A stretch of DNA of 64,000 bases from Serratia quinivorans (lineage in GTDB: Bacteria > Pseudomonadota > Gammaproteobacteria > Enterobacterales > Enterobacteriaceae), in assembly GCF_946227985.1 (NCBI RefSeq), contig NZ_CAMKGL010000003.1, positions 248,001 through 312,000 of the forward strand. Direction: 5' to 3'. How positions within the stretch are numbered: the stretch's first letter is position 1; every line of letters starts with the position of its first letter. Both the position numbers and the translations under genes were made by a program. The notes under the pieces were generated by a model. The model worked only from the letters and a program-made list of their open reading frames with translations, was not told where the DNA came from and did not search any database. This document shows positions 20,112-28,419 of the stretch, piece by piece.

Positions 20112-21546
20112 AGTCATTTTGCCGCTGGTTGCCTATCTGCTTCTGGTGTTTGGACTGTCGGTTTACGCCTACAGTCGGCGTCAGACTGGTAATTTCCTCA
20201 GCGAATACTTCCTTGGCAGCCGATCGATGGGCGGCTTCGTGCTGGCCATGACGCTGACTGCGACCTATATCAGTGCCAGTTCGTTTATCGGTGGTCCCGG
20301 TGCTGCCTATAAATATGGCCTTGGTTGGGTGCTGTTGGCGATGATCCAACTGCCAGCCGTATGGTTGTCGCTCGGTGTGCTGGGCAAGAAATTCGCCATT
20401 CTGGCGCGCCGCTACAACGCCATCACCTTAAACGACATGCTGTACGGTCGCTATCAAAGCCGTTTGTTGGTCTGGTTGGCCAGTCTCAGTTTGTTGGTGG
20501 CGTTCCTGGGGGCCATGACGGTGCAGTTTATCGGCGGCGCACGCCTGCTGGAAACCGCTGCCGGCATCCCTTACGACACCGGTCTGCTGATCTTTGGCGT
20601 CAGCATCGCGCTGTATACCGCCTTTGGTGGCTTTCGTGCCAGCGTGCTGAATGATGCCATGCAGGGCCTGGTGATGTTGATCGGCACCGTGCTGTTGCTG
20701 GTGGCGGTGATCCACGCTGCCGGTGGTCTGCACAGCGCGGTGGACAAACTCCACCAAATTGATCCGGCGCTGGTGTCACCTCAGGGTGGTGAACAGATCC
20801 TCAGCCTGCCGTTCATGGCTTCGTTTTGGATCCTGGTGTGCTTTGGCGTGATAGGTCTGCCGCATACTGCGGTACGCTGTATTTCCTACAAAGACAGTAA
20901 GGCAGTACACCGCGGCATCATCCTCGGCACTATGGTGGTGGCGGTACTGATGTTCGGTATGCACCTGGCCGGTGCGCTGGGCCGCGCGGTGCTGCCGGAT
21001 CTGAAGATCCCCGATCAGGTGATCCCGACGCTGATGATCACCGTGCTGCCGCCGTATGCCGCCGGCATCTTCCTGGCAGCACCCATGGCGGCCATCATGT
21101 CGACCATTAATGCCCAGTTACTGCAATCTTCCGCCACTATTATTAAAGATCTCTACCTTGGCGTACGGCCGCAGCAAATGCAGAACGAACGCTTGATCAA
21201 ACGCTTTTCCAGCCTGACCACGTTAATCCTCGGGCTTTTGGTGCTGCTGGCAGCATGGCGACCGCCGGAAATGATCATCTGGCTGAACCTGCTGGCGTTC
21301 GGCGGCCTGGAGGCAGTATTCCTGTGGCCACTGGTGCTGGGCCTGTACTGGGAACGCGCCAACGCGCAGGGTGCGCTTAGCTCAATGGTGACGGGTGCGG
21401 TATGCTATACGCTATTGGCCAGCTTCAAGCTGCAACTGGCGGGGCTGCATCCTATCGTGCCTTCGCTACTGCTTAGCCTGCTGGCGTTTTATATCGGTAA
21501 CCTCGTCGGCGAAAAACGCCGGACGGCGTCATCATTACCCTCTTAA
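20101..21546 (+). CDS. panF: Sodium/pantothenate symporter PanF
   Basis: A 481-residue sodium:solute symporter (SSS family) that imports pantothenate for coenzyme A synthesis. About 12-13 membrane helices are visible, with the family motif GGFRASVLNDAMQGLVM and the TATYISASSFIGGPGAAY segment. The start at 20101 overlaps yhdT by 11 bases; a longer frame at 20065 lies inside yhdT and is unlikely. It precedes prmA by 12 bases, forming a yhdT-panF-prmA operon. Confidence 0.97.
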   Translation: MQTEVILPLVAYLLLVFGLSVYAYSRRQTGNFLSEYFLGSRSMGGFVLAMTLTATYISASSFIGGPGAAYKYGLGWVLLAMIQLPAVWLSLGVLGKKFAILARRYNAITLNDMLYGRYQSRLLVWLASLSLLVAFLGAMTVQFIGGARLLETAAGIPYDTGLLIFGVSIALYTAFGGFRASVLNDAMQGLVMLIGTVLLLVAVIHAAGGLHSAVDKLHQIDPALVSPQGGEQILSLPFMASFWILVCFGVIGLPHTAVRCISYKDSKAVHRGIILGTMVVAVLMFGMHLAGALGRAVLPDLKIPDQVIPTLMITVLPPYAAGIFLAAPMAAIMSTINAQLLQSSATIIKDLYLGVRPQQMQNERLIKRFSSLTTLILGLLVLLAAWRPPEMIIWLNLLAFGGLEAVFLWPLVLGLYWERANAQGALSSMVTGAVCYTLLASFKLQLAGLHPIVPSLLLSLLAFYIGNLVGEKRRTASSLPS

Positions 21547-21558
21547 AAGAGAATTGTT

Positions 21559-22440
21559 ATGCCTTGGATCCAACTCAAACTGAACACCACCGGCAGCCAG
21601 GCGGAAGACCTGAGCGACGCGCTGGTCGAAAGCGGCGCAGTATCGGTGACCTTTCAGGACACACACGACAATCCGGTGTTTGAACCGCTGCCGGGCGAAA
21701 CCCTGCTGTGGGGCGATACCGATGTGATCGGGCTGTATGACGCTGAAACCGATATGGCCGAAGTGGTGGCAATGCTGGAACAGCATCCATTGCTGGGCGC
21801 CGGTTTCCGCCACAAGGTCGAACAGCTGGAAGACAAAGACTGGGAGCGTGAGTGGATGGACAACTTCCACCCGATGCGTTTCGGCGAACGTCTGTGGATC
21901 TGCCCAAGCTGGCGTGACGTGCCCGATCCGCATGCGGTTAACGTGATGCTCGACCCGGGCCTGGCGTTTGGTACCGGCACCCACCCGACGACGGCGCTGT
22001 GTCTGCAGTGGCTTGATGGTCTGGATCTGGCCGGTAAGACCATTATCGACTTCGGTTGTGGTTCCGGCATCCTGGCGATTGCCGCCCTGAAACTCGGTGC
22101 TGCACGCGCTATCGGCATCGATATCGATCCCCAGGCCATTCAGGCCAGTCGCGACAACGCGCAGCGTAACGGCGTTTCCGAGCGTCTGGAGCTGTATCTG
22201 CCAAAAGACCAACCTGCCGATCTGCTGGCTGACGTGGTCGTCGCCAATATTCTGGCCGGTCCATTGCGTGAGCTGGCCCCGCTGATTGGCTGCCTGCCGA
22301 AATCCGGCGGTTATCTGGGCCTGTCCGGCGTGCTCGCCACCCAGGCAGCGAGCGTAGCGCAAGCCTATGAAGATAAATTCACGCTCGACCCGGTAGCAGA
22401 GCGCGAGGAATGGTGTCGCATCACCGGCCAACGCAAGTAA
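21559..22440 (+). CDS. prmA: Ribosomal protein L11 methyltransferase
   Basis: A 293-residue SAM-dependent methyltransferase that trimethylates lysines and the N-terminus of ribosomal protein L11. An N-terminal substrate-binding domain is joined to a Rossmann methyltransferase domain with motif [10 protein letters not shown] at about 163-171 and post-[11 protein letters not shown]. It has the same length as E. coli PrmA. It ends the panF operon before a strong terminator. Confidence 0.98.
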   Translation: MPWIQLKLNTTGSQAEDLSDALVESGAVSVTFQDTHDNPVFEPLPGETLLWGDTDVIGLYDAETDMAEVVAMLEQHPLLGAGFRHKVEQLEDKDWEREWMDNFHPMRFGERLWICPSWRDVPDPHAVNVMLDPGLAFGTGTHPTTALCLQWLDGLDLAGKTIIDFGCGSGILAIAALKLGAARAIGIDIDPQAIQASRDNAQRNGVSERLELYLPKDQPADLLADVVVANILAGPLRELAPLIGCLPKSGGYLGLSGVLATQAASVAQAYEDKFTLDPVAEREEWCRITGQRK

Positions 22441-22460
22441 TGACCGTGTTGCTTTAATAA

Positions 22461-22500
22461 AAACCACCGATAACCCAATCCGTTACGGTGGTTTTTTTTC
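22461..22500 (+). terminator. Rho-independent terminator of prmA
   Basis: AACCACCG (22462-22469) pairs with CGGTGGTT (22486-22493); an inner TAAC/GTTA pairing extends the stem. A run of T follows. Confidence 0.88.
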
Positions 22501-22620
22501 ACCTGAGATTTCGCTGATTTATCCTGACGAAAAGTAGAGGTATGCTGCAAGCGCGTTAACAGCCGTTTTTTAGCTGCTGCCCGCCAAAGGATACTAACTA
22601 TTTTTCAATAAGGATTGGCA

Positions 22621-23355
22621 ATGAAAGGGAAATTATTACTCGCCGCTTTACTGGTCTCCAGTTTTTCGGTTGGCGCTGCCGAGCAGGCCCATTGGGGTTA
22701 TGAAGGCCAGGAAGATCCGGCACACTGGGGAAAACTTTCTCCGGACTTTTCGCTGTGCGAAACCGGTAAGAACCAGTCACCGGTTAATGTTAAAGGTGCT
22801 CTGAAAACCCAGCACGACAAACTGAAACTGGCTTTCCAAGCGGGCAAACAGCAGATCGTCAATAATGGCCATACCGTGCAGGTAAACGTCAGCGGCGGCA
22901 ATACTCTGGTATTGGATAACGACACCTTCACGCTGCAACAATTTCACTTCCACGCCCCCAGCGAAAACGAAATTGACGGCAAGCAATTTCCCCTTGAGGC
23001 ACACTTTGTTTATAAAGACCAAGAGGGTGAGCTGGCCGTCCTGGCATTGATGTTCCAGCAAGGCAAAGCCAACCCGCAGCTGGCGCAGGCCTGGCGGCAG
23101 ATGCCAACCGCCGTCGATCAGACCGCTGTGCTGACTACGCCGCTGGATATCAAGGCTCTGCTCCCCCAAAACTTTAACTTCTATCGGTTCAGCGGTTCGT
23201 TAACCACGCCCCCTTGTTCGGAAGGGGTAAGCTGGATGGTGCTGGATAAGCCTGTCAGCGCCTCTGCCGAACAGATAGCCCAATTCCGCGCCGTAGTTCA
23301 CCATGCGAACAATCGCCCGCTACAGGCGCTGAACGGCCGCGTAATCATCGACTAA
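22621..23355 (+). CDS. Periplasmic alpha-type carbonic anhydrase
   Basis: A 244-residue alpha carbonic anhydrase that interconverts CO2 and bicarbonate. A Sec signal peptide covers about residues 1-20 (LLLAALLVSSFSVGAA). The zinc histidines appear in QQFHFHAPSEN and EAHFVYKD, and the conserved SLTTPPCSEGVSW segment closes the active site. An upstream TTG at 22615 is possible, but the ATG at 22621 has the better-spaced AGGAT site. E. coli has no gene at this position between prmA and dusB. It probably equilibrates CO2 in the periplasm; periplasmic location is inferred from the signal. Confidence 0.95.
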   Translation: MKGKLLLAALLVSSFSVGAAEQAHWGYEGQEDPAHWGKLSPDFSLCETGKNQSPVNVKGALKTQHDKLKLAFQAGKQQIVNNGHTVQVNVSGGNTLVLDNDTFTLQQFHFHAPSENEIDGKQFPLEAHFVYKDQEGELAVLALMFQQGKANPQLAQAWRQMPTAVDQTAVLTTPLDIKALLPQNFNFYRFSGSLTTPPCSEGVSWMVLDKPVSASAEQIAQFRAVVHHANNRPLQALNGRVIID

Positions 23356-23741
23356 GGCTGCCTGGATAACTTCACCGTCGGCTTGATAGCTGGCGGTGAA
23401 AATCCCCCTCTTTAACCACAGCCCTCGTCACGCGATTTCAGCGTAATTGTGCCCCTTCTCAACGCAATACCCTGACAAATGGCCGATATCGCTGCCGATA
23501 TCCAGCTGAATCGAGACTCATTACAGATAAAATTCTGTTGTGTTGGGAATATTTTATCGAGCACTAATTAACCATTTTTCGTCAACTCATTGTTAAATAT
23601 ATATAATATTTTTATAGATCCTGACGAGGTGCATTTTTATTGCCGAATAGCGCCTGATTGGTCAAAGTTTGGCCTTTCATCTCAACGCAAAAATGCGTAA
23701 TATACGCGCCCTTGCGGACACAGTATGGTTACTCTTTGTCT
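23356..23741. other. Intergenic region with carbonic anhydrase 3' hairpin and fis leader
   Basis: About 385 bases. A stem TTCACCG (23371-23377) / CGGTGAA (23394-23400) lies just after the carbonic anhydrase stop and may terminate it, although the T-run is weak. From about 23540 to 23640 the DNA is strongly AT-rich (ATATATAATATT), as expected for the Fis/IHF-bound region upstream of the dusB-fis promoter. Confidence 0.55.
23675..23703 (+). promoter_or_regulatory. Candidate dusB-fis promoter
   Basis: A -35 TTTCAT (23675-23680) and -10 TAATAT (23698-23703) with 17-bp spacing are followed by a GC-rich discriminator (ACGCGCCC). The stretch AAAAATGCGTAATATACGC closely resembles the E. coli fis promoter, which is stringently and growth-rate controlled and autorepressed by Fis. 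Confidence 0.75.
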
Positions 23742-24707
23742 ATGCGCATTGGACACCACCAGCTTACAAATTGCTTGATTGCGGCCCCGATGGCCGGCAT
23801 TACAGATCGCCCATTTAGAGCCCTATGTCATGCAATGGGTGCTGGGATGGCTGTATCCGAAATGCTCTCCTCCAATCCGGAGGTGTGGCGGACGGATAAG
23901 TCGCGTCTGCGTATGGTCCATAGCGATGAACCAGGGATCCGTTCCGTGCAGATTGCCGGATGCGATCCGGATGATATGGCCGCCGCGGCACGTATTAACG
24001 TGGCCAGTGGCGCACAGATCATCGACATCAATATGGGGTGCCCGGCCAAGAAAGTGAACCGGAAGCTTGCAGGGTCTGCATTGCTGCAGTACCCGGATCT
24101 GGTTAAACAGATCCTCCACGCGGTTGTTAACGCTGTGGATGTGCCGGTAACACTTAAGATCCGTACCGGCTGGGAACCCGAACACCGTAACTGTGTAGAG
24201 ATTGCCCAACTGGCCGAAGACTGTGGTATACAGGCCCTGACTATTCATGGCCGAACCCGCGCCTGCCTGTTCAACGGCAACGCGGAGTACGACAGCATTC
24301 GGGCAGTTAAGCAGAGTGTTTCCATTCCGATTATCGCGAATGGCGACATTACTGACCCGCATAAAGCCAGAGCAGTGCTCGACTACACTGGGGCTGATGC
24401 CCTGATGATAGGCCGCGCTGCTCAGGGGAGACCCTGGATCTTCCGGGAAATCCAGCATTATCTGGACACTGGGGAACTGCTGCCGCCTCCGCCGCTTGGC
24501 GAGGTTAAGCGTTTGTTGATAGGGCATATTCGGGAATTGCACGGCTTTTATGGCCAAGGCAAGGGATTCCGAATTGCTCGTAAGCACGTATCCTGGTATC
24601 TCCAGGAGCACGCCCCGAATGACCAGTTTCGGCGCACATTCAACGCCATAGAGGATGCCAGCGAACAGCTGGAGGCGTTGGAGGCATATTTCGAAAATCT
24701 TGCGTAA
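23742..24707 (+). CDS. dusB: tRNA-dihydrouridine synthase B
   Basis: A 321-residue flavoenzyme that reduces uridine to dihydrouridine at position 17 of tRNAs. The TIM-barrel begins with [15 protein letters not shown]; the catalytic cysteine is in [15 protein letters not shown]-binding motifs NGDI and GRAAQGRPW are visible. The start at 23742 (MRIGHHQL) matches the family; an in-frame GTG upstream lies before the promoter. First gene of the dusB-fis operon. Confidence 0.97.
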   Translation: MRIGHHQLTNCLIAAPMAGITDRPFRALCHAMGAGMAVSEMLSSNPEVWRTDKSRLRMVHSDEPGIRSVQIAGCDPDDMAAAARINVASGAQIIDINMGCPAKKVNRKLAGSALLQYPDLVKQILHAVVNAVDVPVTLKIRTGWEPEHRNCVEIAQLAEDCGIQALTIHGRTRACLFNGNAEYDSIRAVKQSVSIPIIANGDITDPHKARAVLDYTGADALMIGRAAQGRPWIFREIQHYLDTGELLPPPPLGEVKRLLIGHIRELHGFYGQGKGFRIARKHVSWYLQEHAPNDQFRRTFNAIEDASEQLEALEAYFENLA

Positions 24708-24728
24708 CAAAAAAGAGCTGACAGAACT

Positions 24729-25025
24729 ATGTTCGAACAACGCGTAAATTCTGACGTACTGACCGTTTCTACCGTGAACTCACAGGACCAAGTGACTCAA
24801 AAGCCTCTGCGTGACTCGGTGAAACAAGCACTGAAGAACTATTTTGCTCAACTGAATGGTCAAGACGTTAACGATCTGTATGAGCTGGTATTGGCTGAAG
24901 TTGAACAGCCACTGTTGGACATGGTGATGCAATACACCCGTGGCAACCAGACCCGTGCAGCCCTGATGATGGGCATCAACCGCGGTACGCTGCGTAAGAA
25001 ATTGAAAAAATACGGCATGAACTGA
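24729..25025 (+). CDS. fis: DNA-binding protein Fis
   Basis: A 98-residue nucleoid-associated factor that bends DNA, activates rRNA promoters and assists recombination. To my memory the sequence is identical to E. coli Fis throughout. The helix-turn-helix is at about residues 74-95 ([20 protein letters not shown]). It lies 21 bases after dusB in the same operon and is followed by a strong terminator. Confidence 0.99.
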
Positions 25026-25046
25026 TACTAGTCAGTTGGCATGTTG

Positions 25047-25083
25047 AAAAGGCGCAACCTCGTAAGGGGCGGCGCCTTTTTCT
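25047..25083 (+). terminator. Rho-independent terminator of dusB-fis
   Basis: AAAAGGCGC (25047-25055) pairs with GCGCCTTTT (25072-25080), followed by TTC. The 16-base interior can add a small inner stem. Confidence 0.88.
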
Positions 25084-25381
25084 TCTCTGGGGTTTTATCA
25101 AGTTCAGGTCAATGCGAATGAGAATATTCGCATGCCACTCCTCCTTGTCAGTCCGTATTGTGTGTTACAATATACATTCCTGGAGCCGCCTTCGCGGGCC
25201 TGCAGCCATCCCTCCGAAGCCTGATAGCAGCGCGAACCGCCCTTCGAGTGTAAAGATTTGGTCAATTATGGAATCTGGCCAAACGATAGTGATGTCTGGG
25301 TGTCTGAGTGGTCGTATCGCAATTGAGTGGATCCTTGTGCGTTACAGATTGCTGCCCCTTTTAATGCATAAATGAGTTCAT
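25084..25381 (+). promoter_or_regulatory. Upstream region of the lipid A acyltransferase gene with a long possible leader
   Basis: About 300 bases without a credible gene. A promoter candidate has -35 TTGTCA at 25145-25150 and -10 CAATAT at 25168-25173 with 17-bp spacing (or TACAAT at 15-bp spacing). If it is used, the transcript carries about 200 untranslated bases before the ATG at 25382. GC-rich segments around 25180-25245 could fold. The ribosome-binding site at the start is weak. Confidence 0.4.
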
Positions 25382-26302
25382 ATGAAGCGTCCGCAAAAAT
25401 TCAAAATGGCCCTGCTACATCCTCGCTACTGGTTTACCTGGTTCGGGCTGGGCTGTCTGTTCTTACTGGTTCAACTCCCCTACCCGCTGCTGCACAAGCT
25501 CGGTATATGGATGGGCCGCACCTCAATGCGTTTCCTGAAACGCCGGGTGTCCATTACTCGCCGTAACCTGGAACTCTGCTTCCCGGACATGGACGTGGCG
25601 CAGCGCGAGCGCAAAGTGACAGGTAACTTCGAATCCCTCGGCATGGGCCTGCTGGAGACCGGCATGGCCTGGTTCTGGTCAGATAAGCGCGTTAAGCGCT
25701 GGTTCAACGTTTCCGGTATCAATCACCTGAAAGCGGCACAGCAAAACCAACGCGGCGTGCTGGTGATTGGCGTACATTTTATGTCGCTGGAGCTGGGTGG
25801 CCGTGCCATGGGTCTGTGCCAGCCGATGATGGCGATGTACCGCCCGCACAACAACAAAGCGATGGAATGGGCGCAAACCAAAGGCCGTATGCGTTCCAAC
25901 AAGGCGATGCTCGATCGCAAAGACCTGCGCGGTATGGTTCAGGCTCTTAAGCGCGGCGAAGCCGTATGGTTCGCTCCTGATCAAGATTACGGCCCACGCG
26001 GCAGCGTATTCGCCCCGTTGTTCGCCGTCGATCAGGCCGCCACCACCAGCGGGACCTATATGCTGGCACGCATGGCCAAGCCGGCACTGGTACCGGTGGT
26101 TCTGATTCGTCGCGAGAAAGGCCGGGGTTATGATCTCCTGATCCAACCGGCACTGGAAAATTACCCCATTGGCGACGAAGTCGCCGCCGCGGCTTACATG
26201 AATAAAGTGGTGGAAAAAGAGATCATGCGCGCCCCAGAGCAGTATATGTGGCTGCATCGTCGCTTTAAAACCCGACCGGCCGGTACCCCCTCGCTGTACT
26301 GA
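25382..26302 (+). CDS. lpxP: Kdo2-lipid IVA acyltransferase (LpxP/LpxL family)
   Basis: A 306-residue inner-membrane late acyltransferase that adds a secondary acyl chain to lipid A. The N-terminal anchor is at about 14-36 (RYWFTWFGLGCLFLLVQLPY). The HX4D/E catalytic motif is His132-Glu137 in GVHFMSLELGG, and the conserved ending is EQYMWLHRRFKTRPAG. The central stretch GLCQPMMAMYRPHNN resembles the palmitoleoyl enzyme LpxP more than lauroyl LpxL, but the C-terminal half is mixed, so the acyl specificity is uncertain. It is a single-gene unit with its own terminator. In E. coli lpxP is cold-induced. Confidence 0.85.
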   Translation: MKRPQKFKMALLHPRYWFTWFGLGCLFLLVQLPYPLLHKLGIWMGRTSMRFLKRRVSITRRNLELCFPDMDVAQRERKVTGNFESLGMGLLETGMAWFWSDKRVKRWFNVSGINHLKAAQQNQRGVLVIGVHFMSLELGGRAMGLCQPMMAMYRPHNNKAMEWAQTKGRMRSNKAMLDRKDLRGMVQALKRGEAVWFAPDQDYGPRGSVFAPLFAVDQAATTSGTYMLARMAKPALVPVVLIRREKGRGYDLLIQPALENYPIGDEVAAAAYMNKVVEKEIMRAPEQYMWLHRRFKTRPAGTPSLY

Positions 26303-26320
26303 GCCAAAACCTGATTTTCC

Positions 26321-26348
26321 AAGCCCGGTGGCCTACGCCGGGCTTTTT
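26321..26348 (+). terminator. Rho-independent terminator of lpxP
   Basis: AAGCCCGG (26321-26328) pairs with CCGGGCTT (26338-26345), followed by TTTT, 18 bases after the stop. Confidence 0.88.
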
Positions 26349-26427
26349 TGTGCGCCGTACTAATAAAACTGCGGATTGGCTTTCGACTTTACTGTAACCT
26401 CCTTTTTTACCCGCACAGGAAAAGGAA

Positions 26428-27126
26428 ATGATGAAAGCTCACGTTCGCATTGCTCTGGTCGGTGACTACAAACCTGAGGCCGTTTCTCACCAGGCCATCC
26501 CCATTGCTCTCAAGCTTACCGCCACACACCTTAACGTCGATATCCAATCCCACTGGCTACCCACAGAAACCATTACCGCTCCCTCAGTACTGCGAGACTA
26601 TGATGCGATCTGGGTGGTACCCGGCAGCCCGTATAATCATGATGACGGTGCCTTTATGGCGATCCGCCATGCCCGGGAGCAGAACGTCCCTTTTCTCGGC
26701 TCCTGCGGTGGCTTCCAGTATGCGATTGTGGAATATGCCCGTAACGTTATGGGTTGGCACGACGCCGGACATGCAGAAACCGACAGCGATGGCCGGTTGG
26801 TGATTGCTCCGCTGAGCTGTTCGCTGGTCGAAAAAAGTGGTGCCATTCTTTTCCAACCGAATACGCTGGCCGCCCGAGCTTACGGCAAGCTGGAAACGCA
26901 CGAAGGCTACCACTGTAACTTCGGCGTCAACCCGGAGTTTGTTACCGATCTACAGCGGTATCCGCTGATTATCAGCGGGCATGACAGCGAAGGTGACGTG
27001 CGGTCAGTCGAACTGCCGGGGCACCGTTTTTACGCCGCCACGCTGTTCCAGTCTGAACGCGCTGCGTTACGCAACAAGCTTTCTCCGCTGGTGGTGGAAC
27101 TGATCAAGAGCGCCGCAACAGTCTGA
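26428..27126 (+). CDS. CTP synthase C-terminal-like class I amidotransferase domain protein
   Basis: A 232-residue stand-alone protein resembling the glutaminase half of CTP synthase (the group named CTP synthase C-terminal region-related). The nucleophile elbow is Cys93 in LGSCGGFQYA, and the GSPYNHDDGAFMAIRHARE segment is typical of the CTP synthase type. At the site where glutaminases carry HPE the sequence reads FQSE (207-210), so the catalytic histidine is replaced by Gln208 while Glu210 remains. It lacks the synthetase half. The start has a strong AGGAAAAGGA region. No operon partner is visible. Its reaction is unknown; it may not be a conventional glutaminase. Confidence 0.8.
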   Translation: MMKAHVRIALVGDYKPEAVSHQAIPIALKLTATHLNVDIQSHWLPTETITAPSVLRDYDAIWVVPGSPYNHDDGAFMAIRHAREQNVPFLGSCGGFQYAIVEYARNVMGWHDAGHAETDSDGRLVIAPLSCSLVEKSGAILFQPNTLAARAYGKLETHEGYHCNFGVNPEFVTDLQRYPLIISGHDSEGDVRSVELPGHRFYAATLFQSERAALRNKLSPLVVELIKSAATV

Positions 27127-27140
27127 TAAAGGCGGATAAT

Positions 27141-27164
27141 GAAGGCCATGTCGATATGGCCTTC
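27141..27164. terminator. Hairpin between convergent genes (amidotransferase-like and CidB-like)
   Basis: A perfect 9-bp stem GAAGGCCAT (27141-27149) pairs with ATGGCCTTC (27156-27164) across a six-base loop. T-runs are poor on both strands, but the location between convergent gene ends suggests a shared terminator. Confidence 0.5.
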
Positions 27165-27175
27165 TCATCAGAAAC

Positions 27176-27865
27176 TTACCACATCAATTGCCCTATCAGC
27201 GGCGCAGCAATCACCGTGATAATCCCCGCCAACATCATTACCAGGCTGGAAACCACGCCTTCTTCCTGCCCCATCTCATAGGCTTTTGCCGTACCAGCAC
27301 CGTGTGATGACGCTCCGAGCCCGGCACCTTTCGCCAGACTGCTGCGCACCGCCAACCGCAGGAACAGCATATCCCCTACCGCCATGCCGAACACCCCGGT
27401 GATCACCACAAACAGCGCCACCAGATCCGCCTGCCCGCCCATCTGTTTGGCCGCTTCCAGCGCAAACGGCGTCGTGATGGAGCGCACGGCCAGGCTGCGC
27501 TGCACCTCTTCCGGCAGCGTCAGCAGTCGCGCCAGCCACACCGAGCTGTAAACCGCCACCAGCACTGCCGTCAGCACTCCGGCGCTGAGCGACAGCCAGT
27601 GGCGGCGAATGATATGCAGATTCTCGTATACCGGTACCGCAAAGGCGATGGTGGCCGGCCCCAGCAGCCACAGCAACCAGTGCGTTTCGCCAATGTAGTC
27701 CTGGTACGAAATATGGGTCACCACCAGCAACAACACCAGGATCATTGGCGTCAGTACCAATGGCATCAACAGCAGGGTACGGTGGCGGCGGTAGAGTTTT
27801 TTATTGGCGAAATAGAGCGCCAGCGTTGCCACAAAGCAGGCGATGCTCAGGATAAAATCATTCAT
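27176..27865 (-). CDS. CidB/LrgB family membrane protein
   Basis: A 229-residue hydrophobic protein of the LrgB family with about six to seven membrane helices. Family signatures are LAVRSITTPFALEAAKQMGG and GLGASSHGAGTAKAYEMG. CidB/LrgB proteins act with CidA/LrgA holin-like partners. In Gram-positives they influence autolysis and export of fermentation acids or pyruvate; the role in enterobacteria is little known. The start at 27865 overlaps the CidA-like gene by eight bases, so the two are co-translated. A longer frame to 27934 lies inside the partner gene. Confidence 0.9.
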   Translation of the reverse strand: MNDFILSIACFVATLALYFANKKLYRRHRTLLLMPLVLTPMILVLLLVVTHISYQDYIGETHWLLWLLGPATIAFAVPVYENLHIIRRHWLSLSAGVLTAVLVAVYSSVWLARLLTLPEEVQRSLAVRSITTPFALEAAKQMGGQADLVALFVVITGVFGMAVGDMLFLRLAVRSSLAKGAGLGASSHGAGTAKAYEMGQEEGVVSSLVMMLAGIITVIAAPLIGQLMW

Positions 27866-28280
27866 CGCGCTGCTTTCGCCGTTGTAACCAGACTTCCAGT
27901 CGATAGACCCGGTCGACCACCAGCCCCGTCGCACCCAGCGTCAGCGTGGTGCTGACTGCAATCACCAGGAAAATCTTCCAGCCTTCTACCATCAGCAGTT
28001 GGGCATAGTTGACCACCGCCACTACCGCCGGGACGAAGAACAGCAACATCTCGGCCAACAGCCAGCGTGAACCGGCCCGAACCCAGCTCAACGGCAGAAT
28101 GCGCAGCAGGATCAGCGCCAACAGCATCAACATGCCAATAATGTTGGCGGGCAGCGGCAAATGGAACTGTTGCACCAGCCGATCGGCAATCAAAAATAAC
28201 ACCGCGTACAAAACAACCTGAATCGGCACCTGCAAGCGAGCCAGCAAACTGGGAGCAGCGTGGCGTAACGCCAGTAACAT
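27858..28280 (-). CDS. CidA/LrgA family holin-like protein
   Basis: A 140-residue protein with four membrane helices (VPIQVVLYAVLFLIADRLV, IIGMLMLLALILLRILP, MLLFFVPAVVAVVNY, IFLVIAVSTTLTLGATG). The LPLPANIIGMLML motif is the CidA/LrgA signature. It is the first gene of a two-gene operon with the CidB-like gene and is transcribed away from the LysR gene at 28420. A holin-like or small-acid-efflux role is inferred from the family. Confidence 0.9.
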   Translation of the reverse strand: MLLALRHAAPSLLARLQVPIQVVLYAVLFLIADRLVQQFHLPLPANIIGMLMLLALILLRILPLSWVRAGSRWLLAEMLLFFVPAVVAVVNYAQLLMVEGWKIFLVIAVSTTLTLGATGLVVDRVYRLEVWLQRRKQRDE

Positions 28281-28419
28281 GGAAGATGACCTTAAACATA
28301 AAATTCGCGTTTTACAGTATACGCAGCCAGGAAACCTCCCATGAAATGAATTAAAATCATCAGTATCATGCCATCAGGGAATAATTTCCCGCCGGTATTG
28401 TCCCTGAGGAGAACCCCAC

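Noticed and set aside
25112-25375. 87-codon frame in the fis-lpxP gap
   Set aside because: Odd composition, no ribosome-binding site and no family likeness; more likely leader sequence of the acyltransferase gene.
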